Below are positions 36,403 to 44,915 of a stretch of DNA of 64,000 nucleotides, piece after piece (positions within the stretch are counted from its first letter, which is position 1; every line of letters begins with the position of its first letter). Below the pieces are notes generated by a model. That model was not told the DNA's origin and did not search any database. It saw only the letters and a list, made by a program, of their open reading frames with translations. Source of the DNA: Streptosporangium carneum (GTDB lineage Bacteria; Actinomycetota; Actinomycetes; Streptosporangiales; Streptosporangiaceae); contig NZ_BSEV01000027.1 in NCBI RefSeq assembly GCF_027922005.1, forward strand, positions 1-64,000, read 5' to 3'. The position numbers and the translations under genes are program-made.

Positions 36403-37323
36403 CTACCTGTTGTTCGTGCTGTGCTCAGGCGTTGCGGTCCCGGGCAGCGCCTGGCCGGGAAAGGTGAGGATCCGCTCGGCGACCAGGTCCGGAGCTTCGA
36501 CGGGCAACCCGTGTCCGGTGCCGGGCACGATCTCCACGCGCCAGGACGGCACGATGCCGGCCAGCCGTGCGGCCACCGCCTGCGCGTCGAGCAGCGCGCT
36601 GCGGGCGCCCAGCAGCACCTGTACGGGTACGGTCAGCTCGCGAATCTGCTCGTCGGTGTAGGCGGGCGGGATGGGCAGCCGCCGGCGGAAGGACCATCCG
36701 ACCCGCATCAGCCTCATCAGCCCATCTTCGCGCAGCACCCCGTTGTCCACTACGCCGGCCATGCGGTGTCGCAACGTACGGGGAAGCATGGAGGCGATGG
36801 CGCCGGCAAGGGCCCACCGGATGAACCGCCTGGGCAACGGCGCGAAGCCGCCCGGGTCCACCAGCGTCAGCGCCGCGACCCGGCCGCCCCCGCCGAGCTG
36901 CTGTTGCACCGCGGTCCAGCCGCCGTAGGAGAAGCCCGCCACGTGTGCGCGTTCGGCGCCGAGCGCGGTCAGGACGTCGGTGAGCCAGCCGCCGATCTCG
37001 GCGCCGGTCGTGAGCGGCCGTGTCTGAATCGAGCGGCCGGGCTCGCCGAGCGGGTCGACGGCGTAGACCGGGCGTGTGCGCGTCAGCGGTTCGATGTAGC
37101 GGTACCAGGCCAGTGCGTTCCCGCCGGCGCCGGACAGGAGGACCACCGGATCCCCCTCGGCGGGCCCGGCCCGGTGGACCCGCACGGTGCCGGCGCGGGT
37201 CTCGACGTCGACGGCGTCCACCGGCGCCGGCCACAGCTCGCCGAGCACTCGGTCGTAGACGGCGAAGTACTTGTCACGGGCGGAGTCGCCGGTGAAGGCC
37301 GACGGCCGGTCGGGTGTGCGCAT
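36403..37323 (-). CDS. Alpha/beta-hydrolase
   Basis: A 306-residue cytoplasmic hydrolase with LLSGAGGNALAWYRYIEPL (oxyanion loop), nucleophile Ser in VAGFSYGGWTAV, and the catalytic His in VPGTGHGLPVEAPDLVAERIL. The cap domain is RWALAGAIASMLPRTLRHRM-like. No signal peptide. AGGAGG lies upstream of the ATG at 37323. It precedes a TetR gene and follows a TetR-like operator, so its substrate or product may be the TetR ligand. Confidence 0.92.
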   Translation of the reverse strand: MRTPDRPSAFTGDSARDKYFAVYDRVLGELWPAPVDAVDVETRAGTVRVHRAGPAEGDPVVLLSGAGGNALAWYRYIEPLTRTRPVYAVDPLGEPGRSIQTRPLTTGAEIGGWLTDVLTALGAERAHVAGFSYGGWTAVQQQLGGGGRVAALTLVDPGGFAPLPRRFIRWALAGAIASMLPRTLRHRMAGVVDNGVLREDGLMRLMRVGWSFRRRLPIPPAYTDEQIRELTVPVQVLLGARSALLDAQAVAARLAGIVPSWRVEIVPGTGHGLPVEAPDLVAERILTFPGQALPGTATPEHSTNNR

Positions 37324-37346
37324 GGTGACGTCATCCTCCTCTTAAT

Positions 37347-37362
37347 GGATACAGTCGTATCC
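37347..37362. promoter_or_regulatory. Candidate TetR operator
   Basis: GGATAC-AGTC-GTATCC is a perfect 6-4-6 inverted repeat 24 nt upstream of the hydrolase start, in the expected -10 region of the hydrolase-TetR operon. This position suits repression by the TetR protein of the same operon. Confidence 0.6.
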
Positions 37363-37577
37363 TAACCGATCGCGCCTTGCCCCTGTTTCGCGGAGGAGCG
37401 CAGGCGCTTGGCCAGGACGGGGCTCTCGGGGAGTCAGGCCAGGCGCCACCCGGCGACTCGACGGCCAGGGAGGCGATCGAGAGCGACACCGCCGGGCAGA
37501 ACGCGACCGCGTAGCGCGTCGCCCTCCTGCGGGCGGCCGACGATCAGTTCTCGGGCCGTCTACGTACACTGTCGGGC

Positions 37578-37961
37578 ATGGCATGCCGCATCAGTGAGCT
37601 GGTCATCGACGCCGCCGATCCCGACCGGCTCGCCGCGTTCTGGAGCGAGGTCCTCGGCTACGTCGAACTCGGCCGGGAAGACGACGGAAGCATCGAGATC
37701 GGGCCGCCCGACGCCGGCTTCGGCGGCCCGCAGCCCACCCTCGTCCTCAGCCCCAGCAGCGACCCGCGGACCGGGAAGCTCCGAGTGCACATCGACGTCA
37801 GCCCCACCGACCGCGATCAGGACGCCGAGCTGGAGCGGCTGCTCGCCCTCGGCGCCAGGCCCGTCGACGTCGGCCAGACCGGCGCCGAGAGCTGGTACGT
37901 CCTGGCCGACCCGGAGGGCAACGAGTTCTGCCTCCTGCGCCCCCGGCTCCAGCCCCTCTGA
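37578..37961 (+). CDS. VOC-superfamily (glyoxalase-like) protein
   Basis: A 127-residue single-domain protein with paired beta-alpha-beta-beta-beta modules: MACRISELVIDAADPDRLAAFWSEVLGY at the start and SWYVLADPEGNEFCLLRP at the end, the hallmark of the glyoxalase_6-type actinomycete subgroup. A metal site could use Glu of GNEFCL. These proteins act in metal-dependent dioxygenase, isomerase or resistance reactions, or simply bind ligands; the specific function is unknown. The 200 bases before it show no gene. Confidence 0.88.
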   Translation: MACRISELVIDAADPDRLAAFWSEVLGYVELGREDDGSIEIGPPDAGFGGPQPTLVLSPSSDPRTGKLRVHIDVSPTDRDQDAELERLLALGARPVDVGQTGAESWYVLADPEGNEFCLLRPRLQPL

Positions 37962-38112
37962 CCACGCGCGTCCCGAAGCCAGGCCGCTCGGCCGTTCGAG
38001 TGAGGACGGGGGTCTGCCCGTCGGTGTCCGGCGGCCCAGGAGCGCCCGCGTTTCCCGTACGACCGGTGGCCGGACGTCGATCCCGGATCGAGTGTGTGCG
38101 GGCCGGGGCGTT

Positions 38113-39558
38113 CTAGAGCGGGATGTTGCCGTGTGCTCCCCGGCCGGGTGCGGCCTCGGCGATGGCCTGGGCGACGGCTCGGCGGGTCCTCGCGGGCTCG
38201 ACGACCTCGTCGACGACGCCGGCGTCCTGGGCGCGCTCGAGACCACCGGCGATCTTCTCGTGTTCGGCCGCGAGGCGCTCCTCGAGGGCGTGCCGCTCCT
38301 CGTCGGGCACGGCGGCCAGCTCTCGCCGGTGCAGGATGCGGACGGCGGCGACCGCGCCCATGACCGCCAGGCCGTCGGCGGTCGGCCAGGCGAGGACCTT
38401 CGTCGCGCCCAGCGAGCGGGAGTTCATCGCGATGTAGGCGCCGCCGTAGTTCTTGCGCGTCACGAGGGTCACCCGCGGCACGACCGCCTCGGCGAACGCG
38501 TGCAGCAGCTTCGCGCCGCGGCGTACCACGCCGTCGTGTTCCTGGCCGACTCCCGGCAGGTAGCCGGGAACGTCGACGACGACGACCAGCGGCACGCCGA
38601 AGGAGTCGCACATCCGGACGAACCTCGCCGCCTTCTCCGCCGATGCGGAGTCGAGGCAGCCGCCGAGCCGCATCGGGTTGTTCGCGATCACGCCCACCGT
38701 GCGGCCGCCGAGGCGGCCCAGCGTGGTGGTGATGTTCGGCGCCCACCTGGGGTGAAGTTCGACCGGCTCGGGGGCGTCGTCGAGCAGCCCGGCCACGAGC
38801 GGTCTGACGTCGTACGCGCGCCGGGGGTTGTCCGGCAGGATGCCGCCGAGGTCGACCTCCGTGACCTCTTCCAGGCGTATCCGGCCCTGGCGGCCCAGCA
38901 GCGTGGCGACTCGCCGAGCCCTCAGCAGCGCCTCGGCGTCGGTCCTGGTCACGACGTGGGCGACGCCGGTGTGTCCGCTGCGCGGCTCGGGGCCGCCCGG
39001 GGCGCCCGTGCCGGCCTTCTCGCCGGCGCCCGGGCAGGCGACGTCCGGGCCGGTCACGAAGATGCGGCCGCCCTCGGACAGGATGACGACATCGGTCAGC
39101 GCCGAGCCGTACGCGGCGCCGCCGGCGGCCGGACCGAGCACGACGGAGATCTGCGGCACCAGGCCGGAGGCGTGGGTCATCGCCGCGAAGGTCCGGCCGA
39201 CGCCGTGGAGCGACTCGAGGCCCTCGGCCAGACGCGCGCCGCCGGAGTGCCACAGGCCGATGATCGGCAGCCGCTCGCGCATCGCGTGGTCGTAGGCGCG
39301 CACGATGGTCTCGCAGCCGGCGGAGCCCATGGTCCCGCCCTGAAGGCGCGGGTCGCCGGCGAAGGCCACGACCGGCATCCCCTCGATCCGGCCGACACCG
39401 GCGAGGACGTCACCGTCGTCGCCTTCGACGAGGGGCCGCAACGACCCCTCGTCGAGCAGCGTCTCGAGGCGGGCCCGCGGATCGGGTGGGGCGACCTGGT
39501 CACGGAGGGCGGGTTCCCCGGCCGCCGAGGCGGGGGCGGGACTGTTGGCGACGGTCAT
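38113..39558 (-). CDS. Acyl-CoA carboxylase beta (carboxyltransferase) subunit
   Basis: A 481-residue protein of the PCC/ACC beta family that transfers CO2 from carboxybiotin to acyl-CoA to give malonyl- or methylmalonyl-CoA. Both crotonase-like halves are visible: the N-half oxyanion loop GPAAGGAAYGSALTDVV and the C-half RKNYGGAYIAMNSRSLGATKV with VVDVPGYLPGVGQE. It is slightly shorter than typical PccB (about 510-540). Its ATG overlaps, as ATGA, the stop of a ketosynthase remnant, so it came from a polyketide or fatty-acid type gene set. No biotin carboxylase alpha subunit is in the window. Confidence 0.95.
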   Translation of the reverse strand: MTVANSPAPASAAGEPALRDQVAPPDPRARLETLLDEGSLRPLVEGDDGDVLAGVGRIEGMPVVAFAGDPRLQGGTMGSAGCETIVRAYDHAMRERLPIIGLWHSGGARLAEGLESLHGVGRTFAAMTHASGLVPQISVVLGPAAGGAAYGSALTDVVILSEGGRIFVTGPDVACPGAGEKAGTGAPGGPEPRSGHTGVAHVVTRTDAEALLRARRVATLLGRQGRIRLEEVTEVDLGGILPDNPRRAYDVRPLVAGLLDDAPEPVELHPRWAPNITTTLGRLGGRTVGVIANNPMRLGGCLDSASAEKAARFVRMCDSFGVPLVVVVDVPGYLPGVGQEHDGVVRRGAKLLHAFAEAVVPRVTLVTRKNYGGAYIAMNSRSLGATKVLAWPTADGLAVMGAVAAVRILHRRELAAVPDEERHALEERLAAEHEKIAGGLERAQDAGVVDEVVEPARTRRAVAQAIAEAAPGRGAHGNIPL

Positions 39559-39629
39559 GACTCATTCCTCCCGGGGGCGGCGCACGCGTTGTGGCCGCCG
39601 AAGCCGAACGAGTTGTTCAGGACGTGACG
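39555..39629 (-). pseudogene. C-terminal remnant of a beta-ketoacyl synthase
   Basis: Minus strand, last 25 codons before a TGA that overlaps the carboxylase ATG: RHVLNNSFGFGGHNA and a short tail. NSFGFGGHNA is the diagnostic C-terminal active-site motif (with the second catalytic His) of FabF/KS enzymes. Upstream of RHVL the match stops, so the rest of the gene has been deleted. The overlap with the carboxylase start shows the two were once translationally coupled. Confidence 0.8.
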
Positions 39630-39763
39630 TGTCCCACAGTGCACCGTGAGGATCAATCGTGTTCATGCGCTCGGGCGCCAACGTGGGGCGGCGCGCCTTG
39701 TTCCGCTCCTACAAGTCGGCGGGAGGTGACGCGAGGCGGCCGAGGCCGAGGGCCGAGAGAGGG

Positions 39764-40702
39764 TCAGCGGGGGGCGGGCCACGGCACGGCGGGCAGCGCG
39801 TTGAGCACGGGGACGAGCTGGTCTTCCTCGTAGTCGAAGTGCGCCTCCAGCTCGGAGGCCAGGCGGTGGATCTCGGCGCGCAGCCGCAGGGGGTCGGCGA
39901 CGGCGGGCCGGCCGGGGCCCAGCTGGGTGAGCAGCGTCTGGAGCTCCTCACGCAGGCGCTCCACCACGCGGTGCTCCTGCCGCAGGCGTCGCAGCGCCTG
40001 GCCGAGCTGGGGGAAACGCTCTTCCAGGTGGGGGAAGGCCACGCCGTCCTCTCCCGTGTGGTGCCTGTCGAGGGCCGTGCAGAAGGTCAGGCAGTGTTCG
40101 CGCAGGTGTCGCCCGAGCTCGAGGCCCGGCCCGGCGGTGACGCCGGTGGCGGCGTGCGCGCCGAGGTAGGCGTCGGCCTCCTCGCGGAGCGCGGCCAGCT
40201 CCCCGCGGAACCAGTCGTGCAGCGCGCGCAGCTCGTCGCCCGCCGCGCGGGCGCGGGCCTCGGCGGGGTCCGCGGCGGCTCGGCGGAGGGCGATCACGGG
40301 GATGGTCCGCGCGGTCGCCTTCTGGTAGTCGGCGTAGCCCGGGGCGGCCTCGGCGACGCGGGCGAACAGGCGATCGCGCTCCCCGCCCCGGACGGGGACG
40401 GCGATGGCCTCGTAGGTCTCGGCGCCGGTCTCCACGGTGGCCCGGGGGTCGGCCATGAGGTTGTGGTACCAGGCGGGGTGGCTGTCGGCGCCGGCGTTGG
40501 AGGCGACGACGAGGAGGCGGTCGCTGTCGGGGAGGAATCCCAGCGGGGAGGTGCGGGGCCTGCCGGTCCTGGCGCCGGTCGTGGTCAGCAGGATGAGGGG
40601 CGATCCTTCGAACGGACCGCCGACTCTGCCGGCGTTCGCCCGGAACTCGGCGATGACCTGCTGGTTCCAGTCGGCGGGGGAGGCCGCTTGCGGCTCGGTC
40701 AC
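39764..40702 (-). CDS. Deazaflavin-dependent oxidoreductase fused to hemerythrin-like domain
   Basis: A 312-residue protein with two domains. Residues about 10-140 form a DDN/FDOR-type F420-dependent nitroreductase fold (LILLTTTGARTGRPRTSPL, HPAWYHNLMADP.ATVE, DYQKATARTIPVIAL). Residues about 155-305 form a hemerythrin HHE four-helix bundle with the spaced ligands LHDWF, LREHCLTF, DRHHTGEDGVAFPHLEE, RQEHRVVERL and HFDYEEDQLVP. The first domain uses reduced F420 to reduce quinones or nitro compounds; the second probably binds a di-iron centre sensing or handling oxygen or NO. It is divergent from a MarR gene with an 11-1-11 palindrome between them. Confidence 0.92.
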   Translation of the reverse strand: MTEPQAASPADWNQQVIAEFRANAGRVGGPFEGSPLILLTTTGARTGRPRTSPLGFLPDSDRLLVVASNAGADSHPAWYHNLMADPRATVETGAETYEAIAVPVRGGERDRLFARVAEAAPGYADYQKATARTIPVIALRRAAADPAEARARAAGDELRALHDWFRGELAALREEADAYLGAHAATGVTAGPGLELGRHLREHCLTFCTALDRHHTGEDGVAFPHLEERFPQLGQALRRLRQEHRVVERLREELQTLLTQLGPGRPAVADPLRLRAEIHRLASELEAHFDYEEDQLVPVLNALPAVPWPAPR

Positions 40703-40736
40703 GGAGGGGCCTTTCCGATAGTCTCGGAGCGAAAGC

Positions 40737-40759
40737 AGCTTTGCTTTGAAAGCAAAGCT
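40737..40759. promoter_or_regulatory. MarR operator palindrome
   Basis: AGCTTTGCTTT-G-AAAGCAAAGCT is a perfect 11-bp inverted repeat in the divergent region between the oxidoreductase and the MarR gene, the placement expected for an autoregulated MarR switch. A further AAAGCTATT follows it at 40771. Its AT-rich composition stands out from the background. Confidence 0.85.
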
Positions 40760-40793
40760 ATTTTGAACTGAAAGCTATTGAGGAGCGTCGCGG

Positions 40794-41285
40794 ATGTCAA
40801 CCGGCAACCAGGGGCAGGAGGCGGCGGGCCCGAGCGTCGACGACGGGATCCGCACGTTGCTGCTGCTCATGCCGCGCATGGTCGGCAGGGTCAAGCGGAT
40901 CCGGGTCCCCGAGGATCTGCGGTCGCTGTCGCTGGCGCCCCGGCACCTGTCGCTGCTGGCGTTCCTGCTGTTCGACGGGCCGATGGGGGTCAACGAGCTG
41001 GCCGCGCGCCTGGAGGTCGCCCCGGCCACGGTGAGCCTGATGGTCGGCGAGCTGAGCCGTAAGGGGATCTTGTCGCGGCGGGAGGACGAGGCCGACCGCC
41101 GCCGGACGATCGTGAGCATCTCCGAGGCCCACAGGCCCGCGATCGACGGATGGCTGGCGCGCGGCGCGACCGCGTGGCGCAGGGCCCTCGAGCCGTTGAC
41201 GGCGGCTCAGCGGCAGATGTTCATCGACACCCTGAAGGCCTACGAGGAAGGGCTCGGCGAGGAGCGGGACGGCGGGGACGCGTAG
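40794..41285 (+). CDS. MarR-family transcriptional regulator
   Basis: A 163-residue winged-HTH dimer. It shows the MarR core: LAPRHLSLLAFLLFDGPMGVNELAARLEVAPATVSLMVGELSRKGILSRREDEADRRRTIVSIS. The start is an ATG with GAGGAG 9-10 nt upstream. It probably represses the divergent F420/hemerythrin gene and itself through the palindrome at 40737-40759, releasing on redox or aromatic signals. Confidence 0.95.
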   Translation: MSTGNQGQEAAGPSVDDGIRTLLLLMPRMVGRVKRIRVPEDLRSLSLAPRHLSLLAFLLFDGPMGVNELAARLEVAPATVSLMVGELSRKGILSRREDEADRRRTIVSISEAHRPAIDGWLARGATAWRRALEPLTAAQRQMFIDTLKAYEEGLGEERDGGDA

Positions 41286-41361
41286 GCGAGAGCACATCCC
41301 CCGGGGACGACATCCGGCGGCGCCGGACAGAAGGCCTTCGCCTCGCCTCGCGACACTCCTT

Positions 41362-41391
41362 TTGGAACGAATTATTCCGTTCTGTTATGAT
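41362..41391 (+). promoter_or_regulatory. Sigma-70-type promoter with internal dyad
   Basis: TTGGAA (41362-41367) and TATGAT (41386-41391) are 18 bp apart, 28 nt before the HTH_42 gene. GAACG...CGTTC (41365-41369 / 41378-41382) forms a dyad within it, which suggests a repressor site. This is one of the clearest promoters in the window. Confidence 0.6.
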
Positions 41392-41418
41392 GCTGAGGTC
41401 GCCAAAGGAAGGACACAG

Positions 41419-42507
41419 ATGCCCCAGGTGCTCAGCGGACGCGCGCTCAACCGGGCCACCCTGCACCGGCAGCTACTGCTGGAACGGGCCGAGACGCCGG
41501 CGCTGGAAGCGGTGCGGCACCTGTACGGCATGCAGGCCCAGGCGCCCAACCCGCCCTACGTCGGGCTGTGGACCCGCCTTGCGGGCTTCGAGCACGAGGA
41601 GCTGGCGCGGCTGCTGCGCGAGCGGCTGGTCGTCAGGGTCGCGCTGATGCGCTCGACCATCCACCTGGTCACCGCCGACGACTGCCTGGCCCTGCGCCCG
41701 CTGCTGCGGCCCATGCTGGAACGCGGCCTGCGCGGCAAGGGGCTGGCCGGGCTGGACCTGGAGGAACTGGCTCGGGCGGGACGCGCCCTGGTGGACGAGC
41801 GGCCCCTCACCTTCGCCGAGCTCGGGCGGCTCCTGCTGGAGCGGTGGCCGCAGCGGCCCGCCGCCGACCTGGTCACCGGCGTGCGCAACACGGTGGCGCT
41901 GGTGCAGGTGCCGCCGCGGGGCATCTGGGGTGTGGGCGGCCAGCCCTCCCACACCAGCGCCGAGGCGTGGCTGGGGCGCCCCCTGGACGCCCGGCCCGAC
42001 GCCGCGCAGATGGTGCGCCGCTACCTGGCCGCCTACGGCCCCGCGACGGTCATGGACATCCAGCAGTGGTCGGGCATGACCCGGCTGGGCGAGGTCGTGC
42101 GCGACATGGACCTGCGTCACTTCGTGACCGAGGACGGCGCCCGGCTGGTCGACCTGCCGCAGGCCGTCCTGCCCGACCCCGAGACCCCGGCCCCGGTGCG
42201 CTACCTGTCGGAGTTCGACAACATGCTGCTGTCGTTCGGCGAACGCACCCGGACGCGGATCATGGCCGACCCGTACCGCGCGAGGGTTTTCACCGTCAAC
42301 GGCATCATCAGGGCGACGGTGCTGGCCGACGGGTTCGTGCGCGGCATGTGGAAGGTGACCTCCAACCGGCGCGAGGCGGTGCTGGAGGTGGAGTTGTTCG
42401 AGCCGGTGACGGCACGGCAGCGCGAGGACCTCAAGGAGGAGGGCATGCGCCTGCTGGGCTTCGTCGCCCCGGAGGCGAGAACCCACGACGTGCGCCTGGA
42501 GCCGTGA
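41419..42507 (+). CDS. HTH_42 (AlkZ/YcaQ-like) winged-helix protein
   Basis: A 362-residue protein from the ATG at 41419; GGAAGGA lies upstream. It belongs to PF06224 (HTH_42), with tandem winged helices: LNRATLHRQLLLERAETP, then YGMQAQAPNPPYVGLWTRL, MRSTIHLVTADDCL, RGIWGVGGQPSHTSAEAWLGRPL and YLSEFDNMLLSFGERTR. AlkZ/YcaQ DNA glycosylases in this superfamily use a Q-x-Q motif; here QAQ is present at the matching position. It may be a repair or self-resistance glycosylase, but many HTH_42 proteins are uncharacterised. A palindrome follows the gene. Confidence 0.85.
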   Translation: MPQVLSGRALNRATLHRQLLLERAETPALEAVRHLYGMQAQAPNPPYVGLWTRLAGFEHEELARLLRERLVVRVALMRSTIHLVTADDCLALRPLLRPMLERGLRGKGLAGLDLEELARAGRALVDERPLTFAELGRLLLERWPQRPAADLVTGVRNTVALVQVPPRGIWGVGGQPSHTSAEAWLGRPLDARPDAAQMVRRYLAAYGPATVMDIQQWSGMTRLGEVVRDMDLRHFVTEDGARLVDLPQAVLPDPETPAPVRYLSEFDNMLLSFGERTRTRIMADPYRARVFTVNGIIRATVLADGFVRGMWKVTSNRREAVLEVELFEPVTARQREDLKEEGMRLLGFVAPEARTHDVRLEP

Positions 42508-42509
42508 CC

Positions 42510-42533
42510 GGCCGGCGCCGATCGGCGCCGGCC
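42510..42533. terminator. Bidirectional terminator palindrome
   Basis: A perfect 24-bp GC palindrome with centre CCGATCGG, just after the stop of the HTH_42 gene and 36 nt from the stop of the convergent sulfatase gene. It can act for both transcripts. Confidence 0.65.
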
Positions 42534-42568
42534 CGGCCGCGGGCCGCGCCTTCCGTCCGCGGCGGGCG

Positions 42569-43987
42569 TCAGTCGGGTTCGCCGTCGGCCAGGGAGGGCC
42601 GCGCCTGGGGCGGGTAGGGCAGCAGGGCGGCGTCGAACTCCTGCCAGGTCTTGAGCAGCTCGGCGTACAGGTCGGGCAGCTCACGGCTCAGATCGGCCTT
42701 CTCCCTGCCGTCGGCGGTGACGTCGAACAGCCGGCCGCGCGGTCCCTCGCCGCCGAAGTAGTCCTGCCACAGGGGCTTGGCCGTACGGTCGTAGAGGAAC
42801 TTGTGGCGGCCGCGGCGCAGCGCGCCCTGGCCGCGGGTGCGCCACAACAGGTCGCGCTCGGGGGCGTCGGCGCCCTCCAGCAGCCACGGCAGGAGGCTGA
42901 CGCCGTCCAGCGGGTGGGTCGGGGCCGCGGCGGCGCCCGCGGCGTCCAGCAGGGTCGCGGTCCAGTCCATGGTGATGGTCGGCACGTCGGTGACCTGGCC
43001 CGCGGCCAGCGCGGCCGGCCAGCGGACGATGAACGGCACGCGGATGCCCCCCTCCTCCAGGTCGCCCTTCTCCCCGACGAACGGCCACAGGAAGGCGAAG
43101 CGCTCACCGCCGTTGTCGGAGGCGAACACCACGATGGTGTCCTCGCGCAGGCCGCGTTCGTCGAGGGCGTCCATGACCTGGCCTATCCCCGCGTCCAGCG
43201 CCTCGACCATGACGCGGTAGGTGTCCAGGGAGCCGCCCTCGAAGTGGAACAGGCCGGTCAGCTGCTCGCGGCGGGTGGCGGCCGTGACCTTCTCGCTGAC
43301 CGCCTCGTCGGCGGGCCCCTCCCACGGCCAGTGCGGCGCGGTGTAGTTGACCTGCAGGTAGAAGGGGGTGTCCGGGGTGCGGGAACGAATGTAGTCGGCG
43401 GCCTTGGCGCTGACGATCTCGGTGTAGTAGCCGGTCTCCTCCACCGGGGTCTCGCCCTCGTACAGGTCCGGCTCGCCCCGGCTGTCGATGTGGGAGAAGT
43501 AGTCCATGGCCCCGTCGAGGTTGCCGAAGAAGACGTCGAACCCGATCTTCAGGGGGCTGAACCAGGGCAGCCAGCCGCAGTGCCACTTGCCGAACATCGC
43601 CGTGTCGTAGCCCTCGCCCTTGAGCAGCGAGGGCAGCGTCGGATGGCCGGCGGGGATGCCGGAGCGGGAGTCGCGGGTGACCAGGGGTTCCTGCAGGCCG
43701 CCCTCCAGACGGCCCGGGTAGCGGCCGGTGTACAGGGAGATGCGGGTGGGCGAGCAGGTGGGGGAGGCGGCGTAGCCGTGGGTGAGCCGCACCCCGTCGG
43801 CGGCCAGGCGGTCCAGCACCGGGGTGCTGTTGTGCAGCGAGCCGTAGCAGCCCAGATCGCCCCACCCGAGGTCGTCGGCGAGGATGAAGACGATGTTGGG
43901 GCGCCTGGCCGGGCGGCCCTGGCCGGTGGAGGCGAAGGGCCGCTCGTGGGCCGACCAGTCGCTCCTGCGGTCGGGAAGGTGGCTCAT
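42569..43987 (-). CDS. Type I (formylglycine) sulfatase
   Basis: A 472-residue cytoplasmic sulfatase. It has the metal motif FILADDLGWGDLGCYG near residue 35 and the sulfatase signature CSPTR.SLYTGRYPGR with Cys78, the residue converted to formylglycine by FGE. Other visible sites are MFGKWHCG (Lys/His), FASDNGGER (Asp/Asn metal ligands) and EGGIRVPFIVRWP (Gly/Arg). It cleaves organic sulfate esters (aryl or alkyl) to release sulfate. Its ATG overlaps the stop of the ABC ATPase gene (ATGA), so it is the last gene of a sulfate-ester import operon, like ats clusters. No signal peptide, so substrates are cleaved inside. No FGE gene lies in the window. Confidence 0.96.
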   Translation of the reverse strand: MSHLPDRRSDWSAHERPFASTGQGRPARRPNIVFILADDLGWGDLGCYGSLHNSTPVLDRLAADGVRLTHGYAASPTCSPTRISLYTGRYPGRLEGGLQEPLVTRDSRSGIPAGHPTLPSLLKGEGYDTAMFGKWHCGWLPWFSPLKIGFDVFFGNLDGAMDYFSHIDSRGEPDLYEGETPVEETGYYTEIVSAKAADYIRSRTPDTPFYLQVNYTAPHWPWEGPADEAVSEKVTAATRREQLTGLFHFEGGSLDTYRVMVEALDAGIGQVMDALDERGLREDTIVVFASDNGGERFAFLWPFVGEKGDLEEGGIRVPFIVRWPAALAAGQVTDVPTITMDWTATLLDAAGAAAAPTHPLDGVSLLPWLLEGADAPERDLLWRTRGQGALRRGRHKFLYDRTAKPLWQDYFGGEGPRGRLFDVTADGREKADLSRELPDLYAELLKTWQEFDAALLPYPPQARPSLADGEPD

Positions 43988-44913
43988 CGCTGCGGGGTCC
44001 TTTCGGTCACGGGAGATGCGGGGATCGCGAAGTCGCCGGTTTCCGCGGCGTTCGCGGCGTCTGTGGTGTCTGTGGTGTCTGTGGTGTTCGCGGGGGCGCC
44101 GGGGCGGCGGACGAGGTCGAGGACCCGGTGGCGCAGCCGTCCGAACCGGGGGTCCTCCTTGGTGGTGGTCTGGCTGCGCGGCGCGGGCAGCGCGACCTCG
44201 ACGACGGCGGCGACGGCCGACGGCGGCGCCGACAGCACCACCACCCGGTCCGACAGGTAGACCGCCTCGTCGATGTCGTGGGTGACGGTGACGATGGTCA
44301 TGCCATACTGCTCGCGCAACGGCAGGACCAGGTCCTCCAGGTCCATCCTGGTCTGGGCGTCGACCGAGGCGAACGGCTCGTCCATCAGCAGCAGCCGGGG
44401 CTGGTAGGCCAGGGCGCGGGCGATGGCGACGCGCTGCTGCATGCCGCCCGACAGCTCCCGGGGGCGCAGTCTCTCCTTGCCCTCCAGGCCGACCGAGGCC
44501 AGCGCCCGCAGGGCGCGCTCGGCGGCCTCGGCCTTGGGGACGCGGGCCGAGCGCAGCGGCAGCGTGACGTTGCCCAGCACCGACAGCCACGGCAGCAGCG
44601 AGCGGCTGTAGTCCTGGAAGACCAGGGCGACGCCGGGTGGCGGCCCGTCCACCGGGACGCCGGAGATCAGGACGCGGCCCGCGGTGGGCGCCAGCAGCCC
44701 GGCCAGGACGCGCAGGACGGTGGTCTTGCCCGCGCCCGACGGGCCGACGATGGAGACGATCTCACCGGAGTGCACGTCGAAGGTGACGTCGCCGACGGCG
44801 TCGTGCGTCCCGGCGGGGGTGCGGTAGGTCTTGGCCAGTCCTTCGACGCGCAGCAGAGGCGGGGCCCCTGCGGCCGCCCGCGCGGGGTGTGCGGGGTCGG
44901 ATACGGCGGTCAT
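43984..44913 (-). CDS. ABC transporter ATPase (sulfonate/sulfate-ester type)
   Basis: A 309-residue ATP-binding protein of the SsuB/TauB/NrtD family: Walker A VGPSGAGKTT, Q-loop VFQDYSRSLLPW, signature LSGGMQQRVAIARAL, Walker B LLLMDEPFASVD, and THDIDEAVYLSDRV. It powers the two permeases upstream. The C-terminal tail carries a TTD repeat from a short 9-bp tandem repeat (near 44060-44090). It starts 3 nt after the permease stop and overlaps the sulfatase start by 4 nt. Confidence 0.95.
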   Translation of the reverse strand: MTAVSDPAHPARAAAGAPPLLRVEGLAKTYRTPAGTHDAVGDVTFDVHSGEIVSIVGPSGAGKTTVLRVLAGLLAPTAGRVLISGVPVDGPPPGVALVFQDYSRSLLPWLSVLGNVTLPLRSARVPKAEAAERALRALASVGLEGKERLRPRELSGGMQQRVAIARALAYQPRLLLMDEPFASVDAQTRMDLEDLVLPLREQYGMTIVTVTHDIDEAVYLSDRVVVLSAPPSAVAAVVEVALPAPRSQTTTKEDPRFGRLRHRVLDLVRRPGAPANTTDTTDTTDAANAAETGDFAIPASPVTERTPQR

Positions 44914-44915
44914 GG

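Noticed and set aside
44060..44090. 9-bp tandem repeat (TCTGTGGTG three times)
   Set aside because: It lies inside the ATPase gene and encodes TTDTTDTTD in a linker; simple slippage repeat, no separate function needed.
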